From: Spiroplasma_E ixodetis_B
GTDB taxonomy: Bacteria; Bacillota_I; Bacilli_A; Mycoplasmatales; VBWQ01
Reading direction: 5' to 3'
Length of the DNA stretch: 64,000 nt
NCBI RefSeq assembly: GCF_040369795.1
Contig: NZ_AP028955.1
Coordinates: 868,001 to 932,000 of the forward strand
Below the pieces are notes generated by a model, which did not search any database, was not told where the DNA came from, and saw only the letters and a list, made by a program, of their open reading frames with translations. Below are positions 1 through 10,285 of the stretch, in pieces. Every line of letters starts with the position of its first letter. The first letter of the stretch is position 1. The translations under genes and the position numbers were made by a program.

Positions 1-50
1 TCATTTCAATTCATTTTTTCCTCCACACTAGTACATGTGGGGATAATTTT
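1..50 (-). mobile_element. IS1595-like element, left end only (runs off window)
   Basis: Positions 31-50 match, in reverse, the terminal repeat GGAAATTATCCCCACATGTA seen at 28596 and 61091. The reverse strand then gives GGAGG and an ATG at 14-12 that starts the same transposase (MNW...) before the window ends. Only the start is visible, so nothing can be said about whether this copy is intact. Confidence 0.8.
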
Positions 51-60
51 CTTTATTATT

Positions 61-261
61 TTAATTTTTATTAATATTAATAAAATTAGTAAAATAAATA
101 TTATCTAATGGTAATATACCAAAACTAAAAAATAATGCAGCCAAAATGATAACACCAACAATAATACAAATAGCACGTCATTTTATAATTTTAAATAATA
201 ACATAAAACTAATAATAGCAATAGCTATTATAATAATACTAACTATTACAAATGTATTCAT
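61..261 (-). CDS. Small two-helix membrane protein, unknown function
   Basis: A 66-residue reading frame starting at the ATG at 261, preceded by GAGGTAAAC as ribosome binding site. Two hydrophobic stretches, about residues 4-26 and 31-50, flank a short basic link containing one TGA-coded Trp, so the protein is probably a double-spanning membrane protein. The tail is Asn- and Ile-rich. It ends 11 bases from the IS1595 end at 50, so its original downstream neighbour may have been displaced. I do not recognise the family. Confidence 0.55.
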
Positions 262-439
262 GTTTACCTCTTATTATTTTAATTATTAAAGTAACACGTA
301 ACATTAATTAATAATAACATAAAATAAATTCTAATATTTTATAGTAATCATCTTTTTCTTAAAATTATATAAATTAAAAAAAGTTATCTTTTTAAAGAGA
401 AACATGTTAAAATGTCAAAGGATAAAGGAGAGTGATATC

Positions 440-574
440 ATGACTGACAGCGATTACATTTATAATAAGAAAAATAATACTAATTTAAAAATTAGTAATT
501 TTAAAAGTGTACTTTTAAATAAAGATTCAGTCAAATATTCTCCTATTATTTTTACTAAAAAAATATTTTTTTAG
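440..574 (+). CDS. 44-residue ORF upstream of mgtA, possible leader peptide or gene start
   Basis: Starts MTDSDYIYNKK and ends TAG at 574, with a good ribosome binding site (AAAGGAGAG) eight bases before the ATG. It lies 69 bases ahead of the mgtA start. The gap holds a short inverted repeat, CTTATTT (598-604) pairing with AAATAAG (615-621), before the mgtA ribosome binding site. It could be a leader peptide controlling the Mg2+ transporter, or the stump of an older gene. It is hydrophilic and lysine/asparagine rich and I recognise no domain. The regulatory reading is inference. Confidence 0.4.
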   Translation: MTDSDYIYNKKNNTNLKISNFKSVLLNKDSVKYSPIIFTKKIFF

Positions 575-1704
575 CGTGTTAATAAATTTCTAAACCCTTA
601 TTTAAAAGTCTTAAAATAAGAAAAATAAGGAGGTAAAGAAATTATGAAGATTTTTTTAAACAAAATTTATTTTAAATTACAATTTAGTTTTAAAAAACCA
701 TTAGTTTACACAAATGGTGATTATATTAAACAAATTGCACATTTTAACCAAAAACAATTACTAAAAAAATTAGATTTACATAATTTTGGTTTTAAAACAG
801 ACAAAATTGAAATAAGAAGAAAAAAATATGGTATTAATACTTTAAAAAATACAAAATTTAATTGAATTTTAGAATTTTTAAAATGATATTTTGGACCATT
901 CAATATAATTTTAGCAATTATTACTATCTATAATTTATTCTCATATTTTACAACAAATGATACTTCAATTTATTCATTGGTTGCCACTATTATTGTTGGA
1001 ACTATGATTTTATTAAGTAGACATATTACGTAAATAAATTTAATCAATTATCAATAATAATATTTATAAATTTTTTAGTGTTAATAATTATAGAAGTTAA
1101 TATTTTTAAAAAAATACTTTAAAAATAAATTTATATTTCAAACACAAAAATTGTTAATATTATTTTTATATTAACTTGATAAAAATTTAAATTTTTAAAA
1201 AAATATTTTTAATATTTTTTTATTTTAATGGTTTTGTTTTATTAAAAATTTCACAAAGTAAGTTAAATCTTAAGTACATAAGTCTAAATATACTTTTTCT
1301 ACATTTATTTATTAAAATTTTGAATCTTTTTAATCAAGCAAAAACATGTTCAACTTTAATTCTAATTTTTGAAATAATTTTATTGTAGATTTTTTCTTGT
1401 TTAGTTAATTTTTTATTTTTAGTTTTTTTAATTGGTAATATAGTATTTTTATAAATATTTTGTATTCCTTGATATCCCAAATCACCAATAATTATTGTTT
1501 TTTCTGAAAATTCAAGATTTGAATTTTTTAATATTTGAAAATCATGTAATTTTCCATTATCAGCAAAAATATCAACAATTTTGTTATTAAAAAAGTCATA
1601 TATAATTTGAAATTTTATAGAAAACATTCAACTTTTACCAGAAAAATATTCTAACTGTAGTTTTTTTTAGTTGGTCTTTCAATTTCAATTTCAGTTGAAT
1701 CAAT

Positions 1705-2855
1705 AGACATATTCCGTAAATAAATTTTTTAAAAGTCAATTAATAATTTAAAATTTATTTTATAATTTCTTTATTAATAAATTAATAAGGTGTTGATAAA
1801 AATGAATTTTGAAAATTTAAAAAAATTAAAAAATGAACAATTTTATAGATATTTTGGTATAAAATGTTTTCATTTTGATGAAATGTTAACAAAATTAATT
1901 GAAATAGAAAATTTAAAAAAACTAAAGGTAGAAAATATAAACTTTCAGTTGAAGAAAGATTGATGATGACTTTAGTATACTGAAAAGAATATTATACTTT
2001 TTTCCAAATGAGTATTAAATATAAAATGAGTGCATCAAGTTGTTTTCGAAATATTACTTGAGTAGAAAATAAACTTAGTGATGACAAAGATTATCAGTTT
2101 TTAAAAACAAAATATAAATCAAAAATTGAGAAAAAACAAGAAGATTTAAATGAATTTCAATTTTATTTAATTGATTCAACTGAAATTGAAATTGAAAGAC
2201 CAACTAAAAAAAACTACAGTTATAATATTTTTCTGGTAAAAGTTGAATGTTTTCTATAAAATTTCAAATTATATATGACTTTTTTAATAAAAAAATTGTT
2301 GATATTTTTGCTGATAATGGAAAAGTACATGATTTTCAAATATTAAAAAATTCAAATCTTGAATTTTCAGAAAAAACAATAATTATTGGTGATTTGGGAT
2401 ATCAAGGAATACAAAATATTTATAAAAATACTATATTACCAATTAAAAAAACTAAAAATAAAAAATTAACTAAACAAGAAAAAATCTACAATAAAATTAT
2501 TTCAAAAATTAGAATTAAAGTTGAACATGTTTTTGCTTGATTAAAAAGATTCAAAATTTTAATAAATAAATGTAGAAAAAGTATATTTAGACTTATGTAC
2601 TTAAGATTTAACTTACTTTGTGAAATTTTTAATAAAACAAAACCATTAAAATAAAAAAATATTAAAAATATTTTTTTAAAAATTTAAATTTTTATCAAGT
2701 TAATATAAAAATAATATTAACAATTTTTGTGTTTGAAATATAAATTTATTTTTAAAGTATTTTTTTAAAAATATTAACTTCTATAATTATTAACACTAAA
2801 AAATTTATAAATATTATTATTGACAATTGATTAAATTTATTTACGGAATATGTCT
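1705..2855 (+). mobile_element. IS5-like element nested inside another IS5-like copy
   Basis: 1151 bp between terminal repeats AGACATATTCCGTAAATAAA and inverse, flanked by 3-bp AAT duplications (1702-1704 and 2856-2858) of the host element's own sequence. This shows recent activity of the same family, in opposite orientation to its host. Confidence 0.92.
1801..2653 (+). pseudogene. IS5-family transposase (DDE_Tnp_4 type), frameshifted
   Basis: The N-terminal half (MNFENLKKLKNEQ..., helix-turn-helix region) and the C-terminal catalytic half (SIKFQIIYDFF...IIIGDLGYQG...VEHVFAWLKRFK) are in different frames. The A8 run near 2206 carries the A AAA AAC slippery site seen in other copies, so that break may be programmed. 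A shorter A run near 1916 compared with the copy at 33906 shifts the first half early, which would kill this copy. Confidence 0.8.
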
Positions 2856-4383
2856 AATTAAATAAAATTGAAATTCATTTAAATCTTCTTGTTTTTTCTC
2901 AATTTTTGATTTATATTTTGTTTTTAAAAACTGATAATCTTTGTCATCACTAAGTTTATTTTCTACTCAAGTAATATTTTGAAAACAACTTGATGCACTC
3001 ATTTTATATTTAATACTCATTTGGAAAAAAGTATAATATTCTTTTCAGTATACTAAAGTCATCATCAATCTTTCTTCAACTGAAAGTTTATATTTTCTAC
3101 CTTTAGTTTTTTTTAAATTTTCTATTTCAATTAATTTTGTTAACATTTCATCAAAATGAAAACGTTTTATACCAAAATATCTATAAAATTGTTCATTTTT
3201 TAATTTTTTTAAATTTTCAAAATTCATTTTTATCAACACCTTATTAATTTATTAATAAAGAAATTATAAAATAAATTTTAAATTATTAATTGACTTTTAA
3301 AAAATTTATTTACGGAATATGTCTAGTGGAACCCTAATTTACATTCAATCAATAGGAGCTTTTTTTATTACTAAACATTTAACAATTTTGGCCAAAAATA
3401 CAACTACTGTTATTCGTAATATAAACATTAATCAAATTACTAAAGAAAACTCAATTAAAATAATTAAACAAGCACAAGAAATAAATGTTAATGAATTATT
3501 ACCAGGTGATTTAATTTATTTATCAGCCGGTGATTTAATTCCTGCTGATTTAAAAATTTTATTAAGCAATGATTTATTTATTAATAAATCATCATTAACA
3601 GGAGAATCACTACCTGCTGAAAAACACGCTATTAACGATCCTGCATATCAAAACTTATTTGATTTACAAAATATTTGTTTTATGGGAACAAGTGTTGTTT
3701 CTGGAAGTGCAATTGCTATTGTTATAGCAACAGCTACTAACACCTACTTCGCTACTATTGCTGATACAATAAATAAACAACGTCCATTAAGCAGTTTTTC
3801 CAAAGGAATTAAACGCGTTACTTTAATGTTAATTTGCTTTATGCTAGTAATGGTACCCATTGTGTTAATTATCAATGGTCTTTTAAAAAACAATTGACCT
3901 GCAGCATTTATTTTTTCAATTTCGGTTGCTGTTCGTTTGACTCCTGAAATGCTAACAATGATTGTTACCTCTAATCTAGCGCGAGGCGCTAGTAAAATGA
4001 GTAAACAAAAAGTAGTTGTTAAACAACTAGCTGCTATTCAAAATTTAGGTGGAATTGATATTTTATGTACTGATAAAACAGGAACTTTAACTAATGATAA
4101 TATTGAAGTAGTCAACCATATAAAATTGGATAATAAAACAAATAATGACTTAATTAAGTTTATTTATTTAAATAGTTATTTTCAAACAGGAATAAAAAAT
4201 CCAATGGATAATTCAATACTTGAATTTGGAGAAAAAAACAAATTAAAAAATATAAGTAATTATTATCAAAAAATTGATGAAATTCCTTTTGATTTTAATC
4301 GTCGTAAATTAACAGTTGTTTTAGAAGATAAATTAAATAAGGCTTTTATCCCTTTATGTACTATTTTTAAATTTTATCGCATA

Positions 4384-4825
4384 TAGCTAACTAAAGTAAT
4401 GTTTACTCATAAATAATGTAAAATAATAATATGTAATTTAAACAGTTTTTGAATTTAAAAGTACAATTCAGCAATATTTAAAATAGATTAGGAAGATTAA
4501 ATTACGCCAAAACCATACAGTGAAGACTTACGAAGAAAAGTAATAGAAGCCTATGAAAGTAAAAACATGAAAATTAAAGAAATTTGTAAAGTGTTCAATA
4601 TTACTAGAAAGACTTTATTCTTATGAAGAAAAAGAAAAAAAGAAACTGGGCATATAAAAACAATTTTGAATTATCAAAAAGGACATAGCCACAAAATAAA
4701 GGATTTAGATGAATTAAAAAATTATTTAGTGCAAAATAAAGATGTTACAGTTCAAAAAGTAATTGAAAAATTTGGTGATATGACTAAAGATACAGTTTAT
4801 AACTATTTCAAAAAACTAAATTATA
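4384..4825 (+). mobile_element. IS630-family element, 5' part only
   Basis: Begins with the IS630-type end TAGCTAACTAAAGTAATGTT after a TA target. The transposase N-terminus is readable (PKPYSEDLRRKVIEAYE) but its start codon is ACG where other copies have ATG (about 4504). The copy is cut at 4826 by the end of another IS630 lying in the opposite direction. Confidence 0.88.
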
Positions 4826-5032
4826 TAGCTAACTAAAGTAATGTTTACTCATATCTTGAAAAACAAAATCAATCGCTTTTTTAATATTTGGTCAATAATT
4901 TGGTAATATTTTTCTTATATTATGTTTTATAGCAAATCAAAAATGTTCAATTGGATTTAAATTAGGAGAATATGGTGGAAGAAATAATAGTTTGCATCCA
5001 GCATTTTCAATTAATTGTTGTGTTAATTTGGT
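4826..5032 (-). mobile_element. IS630-family element, 3' fragment
   Basis: Inverted IS630 end inserted at a TA inside the previous copy. It encodes the last third of the transposase, ending near PNLNPIEHFWFAIKHN, and is cut by an IS256 left end at 5033. Confidence 0.85.
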
Positions 5033-6401
5033 AATGTTTAGTAATCTGTGTAACTTACAAAAATAACTATGTTTAATTAATTCTAGTAAATAAAATTAAA
5101 TAACTAGAAAGAGTGAGTTACGTATGTCTAAAAAACAAAATATTAATAATAATGATCGAATATCAAAAGCAGTAGATTTATTATTAGAAAATACTGAATA
5201 TTTAACAACAGTTTTTAAAGAGGGAGGTTTATATAAAGAATTAACAAAAAGATTAGTTGAAAAAATGTTGAATTCTGAAATGCAAAATTATTTAGGATAT
5301 GAAAAAATCAACATAATAATAGTGATAATGCTCGCAATGGTATAAATTCAAAAAAAATAATAACCCAACAAGGTAAAATTGAGATTAATGTACCACGAGA
5401 TCGTAATAGTAATTTTGAGCCAGTAATAGTTGCAAAAAGACAAAGAAGATTTGATGGTTTTGATCAACAAGTTCTTTCGTTATATGCCAAAGGCATGACT
5501 TTATCAGATATTAGAATGCAGTTACAAGAGTTATATCATGGTGCTGATATTAGTGAAAGTGTTATTAGTCAAATTACTGATGATGTTATTGATGATGTTA
5601 AAGCATGACAAAATCGGCCATTAGAAAGTGTTTATCCGATTGTTTATTTTGATTGTATAGTAGTTAAAGTACGACAAGATAAACGCATTATTAACAAATC
5701 AGTTTATATAGCACTAGGAGTTGATTTAGAAGGTAAAAAAGATGTTTTAGGTTTATGAATTAGTGAAAATGAAGGTTCTAAGTTTTGATTATCTAATTTC
5801 ACAGAAATGAAAAATCGAGGCTTAAATGATATTCTTATTGCTTGTAGTGACGATTTAACAGGAATGTCAGAAGCGATACAATCAGTTTATCCTAAAACCG
5901 AACATCAATTATGCATAGTTCATCAAATTAGAAATAGTTTAAAATATGTTTCATACAAACATAGAAAATCACTAGTTACAGATTTAAAACCAATTTATAG
6001 TGCATGTAGTGAAGAACAAGCAATGCAAGCTTTAGAATCTTTTGAAAGTAAATGAAATAAACAATATCCTCAAATTGCTAAATCATGATATAAAAATTGA
6101 GATAATTTAATGGTTTTTATTAGTTATCATGCAGAAATCAAAAGAGTGATTTATACAAGAAATGCTATTGAATCTGTTAATAGTCAATTACGAAAAGTTA
6201 TTAGAAATAAAAAAGTTTTTCCAAATGATATGGCAGTTTTTAAAATATTTTACTTAGCAATTGAAAATATAACAAAAAAAATGAACAATTCCCATTCAAA
6301 ATTGAAATACAGCAATTGCTCATTTTATGATAAAATTTGAAGATAGACTTAATCTAAACTAGTAACTTTGTAAAAAGATACACAGATTTTTAAAAAGCCT
6401 C
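5033..6401 (+). mobile_element. IS256-family element, full length
   Basis: Left end GGTAATGTTTAGTAATCTGT and right end ending AAAAAGCCTC are both present, so the element is complete in outline. The left end lies on IS630 sequence and the right end meets an IS3 fragment directly. Confidence 0.88.
5124..6362 (+). pseudogene. IS256-family transposase, two compensating frameshifts
   Basis: A Mutator/IS256 transposase of nominally 412 residues. It starts MSKKQNINNN after AAGAGTGAG. Catalytic residues are recognisable: Asp in YFDCIVVK, Asp in CSDDLTGM and Glu in NAIESVNSQLRK. One A is missing near 5308 (LGYEKIN instead of LGYEKNQ) and one is gained near 6282, so about 325 residues are out of frame in the natural reading. 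It is inactive as read. Confidence 0.85.
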
Positions 6402-6637
6402 TTATAAAACTGCCTGAATTAGTAAATTGCTTAATTCAATTATAAGTAGCTGCTCTTGTAACATTATACTCTTTAGCAAGACAAGACACTGACTTACCAC
6501 TTTGATATAAAACTACTATTTGTTTTTTAAATTCATCTGAATATGAGTTAATATTGGCCATAATTATAATTCCTTTCTTTTAACTAATTTGTTCACTTGT
6601 CTACGTAATTAGTATCCAATAAAGTGGAACCCATCCA
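6401..6637 (-). mobile_element. IS3-family element, left-end fragment with orfA start
   Basis: The minus strand carries the IS3 left end (TGGATGGGTT..., compare 48090) and orfA from the ATG at 6561: MANINSYSDEFKKQIVVLY, an HTH_Tnp_1 start. It stops at the IS256 junction at 6401. The terminal TGGAT lies three bases before the cyclase-like gene remnant and has probably removed that gene's natural start. Confidence 0.82.
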
Positions 6638-6639
6638 AT

Positions 6640-8119
6640 ATGGAAATTTATATTAATAAAAATGTTGAAAAATGTGAAAATAATGGAGTTTTAGAGAAAC
6701 ACTTTCAAGGTTTTGTTAAAACTGCTCAAGAAGAAAATGTAGTTATTATTTTAAAACCCGTTAATCCAATTACTAAATATTTGTTACCACGAAAATATCC
6801 AACAAAATCATCAAGTATTAAAAATAAAAGTTCTGATTGAGGTATACAATCTGGCTTTATAATTTCTTTAGATGAGTTAACATTTTTAAGTAAGATAGGA
6901 TTAAAAGATAATGAAACACAAACTGAAAAAATAGATCTTCTTTGTAAGAAATTTTCAATAAAATTAAATAAAAATAATAAAGATAGTAAAATAAATCCTG
7001 TTTCTTTAAAATTAAAAAATAATGAAACTATTTTAAAAATTACTAATGAACATGTTTTCTTTTTATTAGTTAACATGGAAAAAATTGGAATTATTGATGC
7101 TGAATTTTTTTTGGATAAAATTTTTGTTAAATGTTGTCAACCAAAAAATAAAAAAAATGAGATAGTACTTTATTTAGAAAAAGAAAAAAATAATAATATG
7201 TATAATGTTTATTATATTTTTGCGCTTGATGATGAAAATAATATTAAAAATTTAAATAATAGAGATTTAAAAGAAATAATAGAAATTGAAAAAAATAATT
7301 TAATTTATTTTCCAATTTCTATTATTTGTCAAGAAATTTCTAAAGAAAAAAACCAATAATTCCTGATTATGATCTTTTGGCGGTTTGTTGAGAAATAGAT
7401 GATGCAATAAAAAATCATCAACCACCAATACCTACAAATTCATTTTCAGCATTTAAACTAAATAGTTGATCAGTTGGTTATAAAGAAAGATATTTTAAAA
7501 AAATTTTTAAAAAACCTAATAGTCGCGAAAAAGGCAAAGATTTTGAACAAGATGAAGAAGGCGGAGGAAATGTATTGGATAAAAATAAATAATTTCTTGA
7601 TAAATTAAATAAAAATTTAGGATATGAAAGAAGATTAAAGGATGAATTATGTCCGATTCATCATACCTTTGAACTTGTTAATCCTTATTCTAAAGGTTTT
7701 AATGAAAATTTTTATACATTTTTTTACCTAATCAACAATTATTAACTGATTTTACATTTCCCAATGGAATAAAAGTAGATAAACAGACTATTTCTTATTT
7801 TGCTGTTTATGAACCTTTTAATGATGGAATTTTTTTATGAGTAAAATTTCTAGAACCTTTTTTGTTTTATATAAAAACAAAAGGATATTATGTTCCAAGT
7901 AATTGTTTTGTAAAACAAACTGATTTTTTAGGTTTTGCTAATTCATTTAATACTTGATTTAGAAAAATAAGAGAAGAACAAAGCGAAAGACGGAAATCTA
8001 ATGAACTAATTTTATCAGTTAATGTTGAAGCAGTAAATAGTTTAGAAAATGATAAAAATAATTCCAAAAAAATAAAAGAGCAGTTATTTTGTATTAATTC
8101 ACATTTTTCTTTGTGTTAG
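6640..8119 (+). pseudogene. Edema factor/ExoY-like adenylate cyclase domain, decayed toxin gene
   Basis: The N-terminal part strongly resembles the catalytic start of anthrax edema factor: GFVKTAQEENVVIILKPVNP, then TKSSSIKNKSSDWG. From memory of edema factor, its Lys346 and Lys353 match K56 and K63 here, while His351 is Lys (K61). After 7359 the frame must shift by one base in a run of seven A. This recovers PDYDLLAV at 7362-7385, matching the two metal-binding Asp (491, 493) of edema factor. An in-frame TAA follows at 7590 and a second one-base slip in a T run near 7720. Downstream, LVNPYSKGFNENFYTFF matches the nucleotide-contact region; the His577 position is not conserved. The 5' end abuts an IS3 end, so any signal peptide is gone. 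This family makes cAMP from ATP after delivery into eukaryotic cells; here it is a relic. Family call is from recalled sequence, not a search. Confidence 0.8.
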
Positions 8120-10159
8120 ATTCCTTTTTTTAAATTTTTGTTTTAAGTATCAATCATAAATAATAGCGATAATAGTTAAAATGAAACCAATACTAAGAAA
8201 ACCAGAAATAATATAACCTAAAGTATTACCACGCGCTTCATTAATTGTTCAATTAACTGCTAAATTTCTTAGATTATTAATTTCTGTTGAATTCATATTT
8301 TCTAGCTCCTTAAAAGTATAATTAAGTTTTAAAGCAGCATTTCATAATTTTATACCAGTATCAGTAGTTCAAAATTCAACAATAGGTAAATTATTACCAT
8401 GATAAATAGTAAAATATTGTCAGTTGCTAATATTATTTCAATTAACAGTTTGTAGTAAATATACATTATTATTGCTTTTGACATTTAATTTAAAAGTAGT
8501 TTTTGGTTTTAATGTTCATAAATTCATTTTATTCATAGTAGTACTATCAATAGTAATAATATTTACAAATTGGATAGTATTATCATAGTTAAAATTAATT
8601 GTAAAACCGTCATTAGTATTAGTGCTATTAATATCATATAAATTATTATTTACTATTCCAACATATTTAATATTAGTATTAGCGCTATTATCTAGTGTTG
8701 GCAAAATATTTTGATTATATATTAATACATGATAAGTTATTATTTCATCTTCAAATTTAATATTAATTTCAGAATTACTATTAATAATAGTCGTAATACT
8801 ATTATTAATATTTGGTAATAATGGTTGATTATCATTAATAGTAATATCTTTTAGTTCATCATTAGTTACATTTAAAATTAAACTATTATTACTAATTCAA
8901 TTATTAGTACGGTTAACTGCAGTGAGTTTATCTTTATCAATATATGAATTAATAAAATTAGTCAATTGTTCATCTTTAGTTTTATTAAATTTAATAGTAT
9001 TAATTCGACTTCAATTGTTATTTTTACTATCACTTAGTAATAATTTACTTGTATTATTATTAATAAAACCAAGATTATAATTTATTCTTTGGAAATTGGC
9101 ACAATAACCAATTTTAGTAAAAGTACCTAATTCATTTACAAAATAGCCAATTTCTTGTTCATCAATAAAAACACCTAAACCATCATGAAGTAAAATGAAA
9201 TTATTCATATAATGTTCATTAATTTTTGTAAGTTTAATATCATTACTATCAGTAATGCTTAAATGATAAGGTTGTCCAAAAAATTTGGAGTTATTTTTGA
9301 GATTTACGTTTAAAATCCCTTGATTGTTACCAGTCTTGCTAAAAAAAACAGTAGTAGTACTAAACAGCGGTTCCTTATTAATAATTAATGGTTTTGTTGT
9401 AGCGTTACCATTATCATCTATTGTTAAATAAAATAATTGCCCATTAACATCACGAATAATGCCACCATTATCATTAATGGCAACAAAAGAATTTAATAGT
9501 ATTGGATTAGGAACATTAATATTAATTGGTTTGATATTACCATCAACTTTTAGAATATAAGAATTTTGATCACCACCAACAAAAACGCCAAAATTAGCAT
9601 TTATAGCAGTAAAACTAGTTTTACCTTTTCCATAATGATAGGGAGTAACTAAGTTAGTTACTTTTCCCTCTGTATTAATTAAGTCAGCGCCAATATCGGT
9701 ACTAACGATATTATTACCAAAGTTAGTAAAAGTATGATTTGGAGTTTCAATGGCAGTAGCATCATCACTAATACCATTTTTAGTCATTAAAAATGAATTA
9801 TTAATAAAATTACTATCATCACTTTTATGAAAATTATTTAAAGTAGCAATTCCTAAGTTATCATCAAATCTAATAAAATTACTAATTTGTAAGTCTAAAT
9901 TATTATATGTGCCATCCTTATTTAATAAATAAGATTGTGCTTGTGAATTTGTAAAAATACCAGCAATAGAATTAGTTGAATCATTTTCATTTCAATTATA
10001 AAAATTTCCACTTTCAAAAGCTAAGGTTAAACTTTGTTCGTTTAGGATAGTATTTTCTGATTTTATTTCTTTATGATGATAATTATTTATTTTCACTTGG
10101 CTTAAATTAGTAAAAGTGACTAGTGAAATAGTAACTAGTGTATATAAAATTTTAAACAT
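8084..10159 (-). CDS. Large surface protein with signal peptide and C-terminal anchor
   Basis: A 691-residue frame read through several TGA Trp codons. It opens MFKILYTLVTISLVTFTN, a signal-like hydrophobic start, and ends with one transmembrane helix (about residues 645-667: LGYIISGFLSIGFILTIIAI) and a basic tail (WYLKQKFKKRN). The middle is Asn-, Thr- and Ile-rich with short recurring patterns such as GVFVGGDQNSYILKVDG and GGIIRDVNGQLFYLTIDDNG, suggesting beta-strand repeats like those of propeller or adhesin folds. The topology suggests an exposed surface protein, perhaps an adhesin. Its 3' end overlaps the opposing cyclase-like remnant by 36 bases. Family not recognised; the repeat fold is inference. 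Confidence 0.75.
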
Positions 10160-10285
10160 ATTATCAATTCCTTTAATATAAACTAATATTAATTATAAAG
10201 ATTTTGAAGATAGTGTATAGCAAAATAATAAAAATAAGTTACAATTTATATATGATATTTTATAAATTAAGGAATGATTATAATT

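Larger units (their letters stand above)
1019..3324 (-). mobile_element. IS5-like element inserted in mgtA, itself interrupted
   Basis: The two parts 1019-1704 and 2859-3324 together form one 1152-bp element on the minus strand, ended by AGACATATT(C/A)CGTAAATAAA and its inverse. It is flanked by AGT duplications (1016-1018 and 3325-3327). Its transposase gene (3' part 1195-1660, 5' part 2859-3227) is split by another copy of the same element at 1705-2855. Confidence 0.9.
644..4383 (+). pseudogene. mgtA: Magnesium-translocating P-type ATPase, disrupted and C-terminally truncated
   Basis: Two blocks of one reading frame: 644-1018 and 3325-4383. Together they resemble bacterial MgtA/MgtB (type IIIB P-ATPases). 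Visible motifs are the TGES-type loop (SLTGESLPAEK), the transmembrane region after it ending near VALRLTPEM-like residues (VAVRLTPEMLTMIVTS), and the phosphorylation motif DKTGTLT with Asp in ILCTDKTGTLT. The protein starts MKIFLNKIYFK after AAGGAGGTAAAG. An IS5 element (1019-3324) sits inside with a 3-bp AGT duplication; removing it restores a continuous frame (ILLSGTLIYIQ). The gene then runs into IS630 at 4384, losing the nucleotide-binding and C-terminal membrane parts. It cannot make a working pump. Family assignment is firm; MgtA versus MgtB is not separable here. Confidence 0.9.

Noticed and set aside
7075..7359. A separate gene starting MEKIGIIDAEFF
   Set aside because: It is in the same frame as the upstream cyclase-like segment and joined to it without a stop once TGA is read as Trp.
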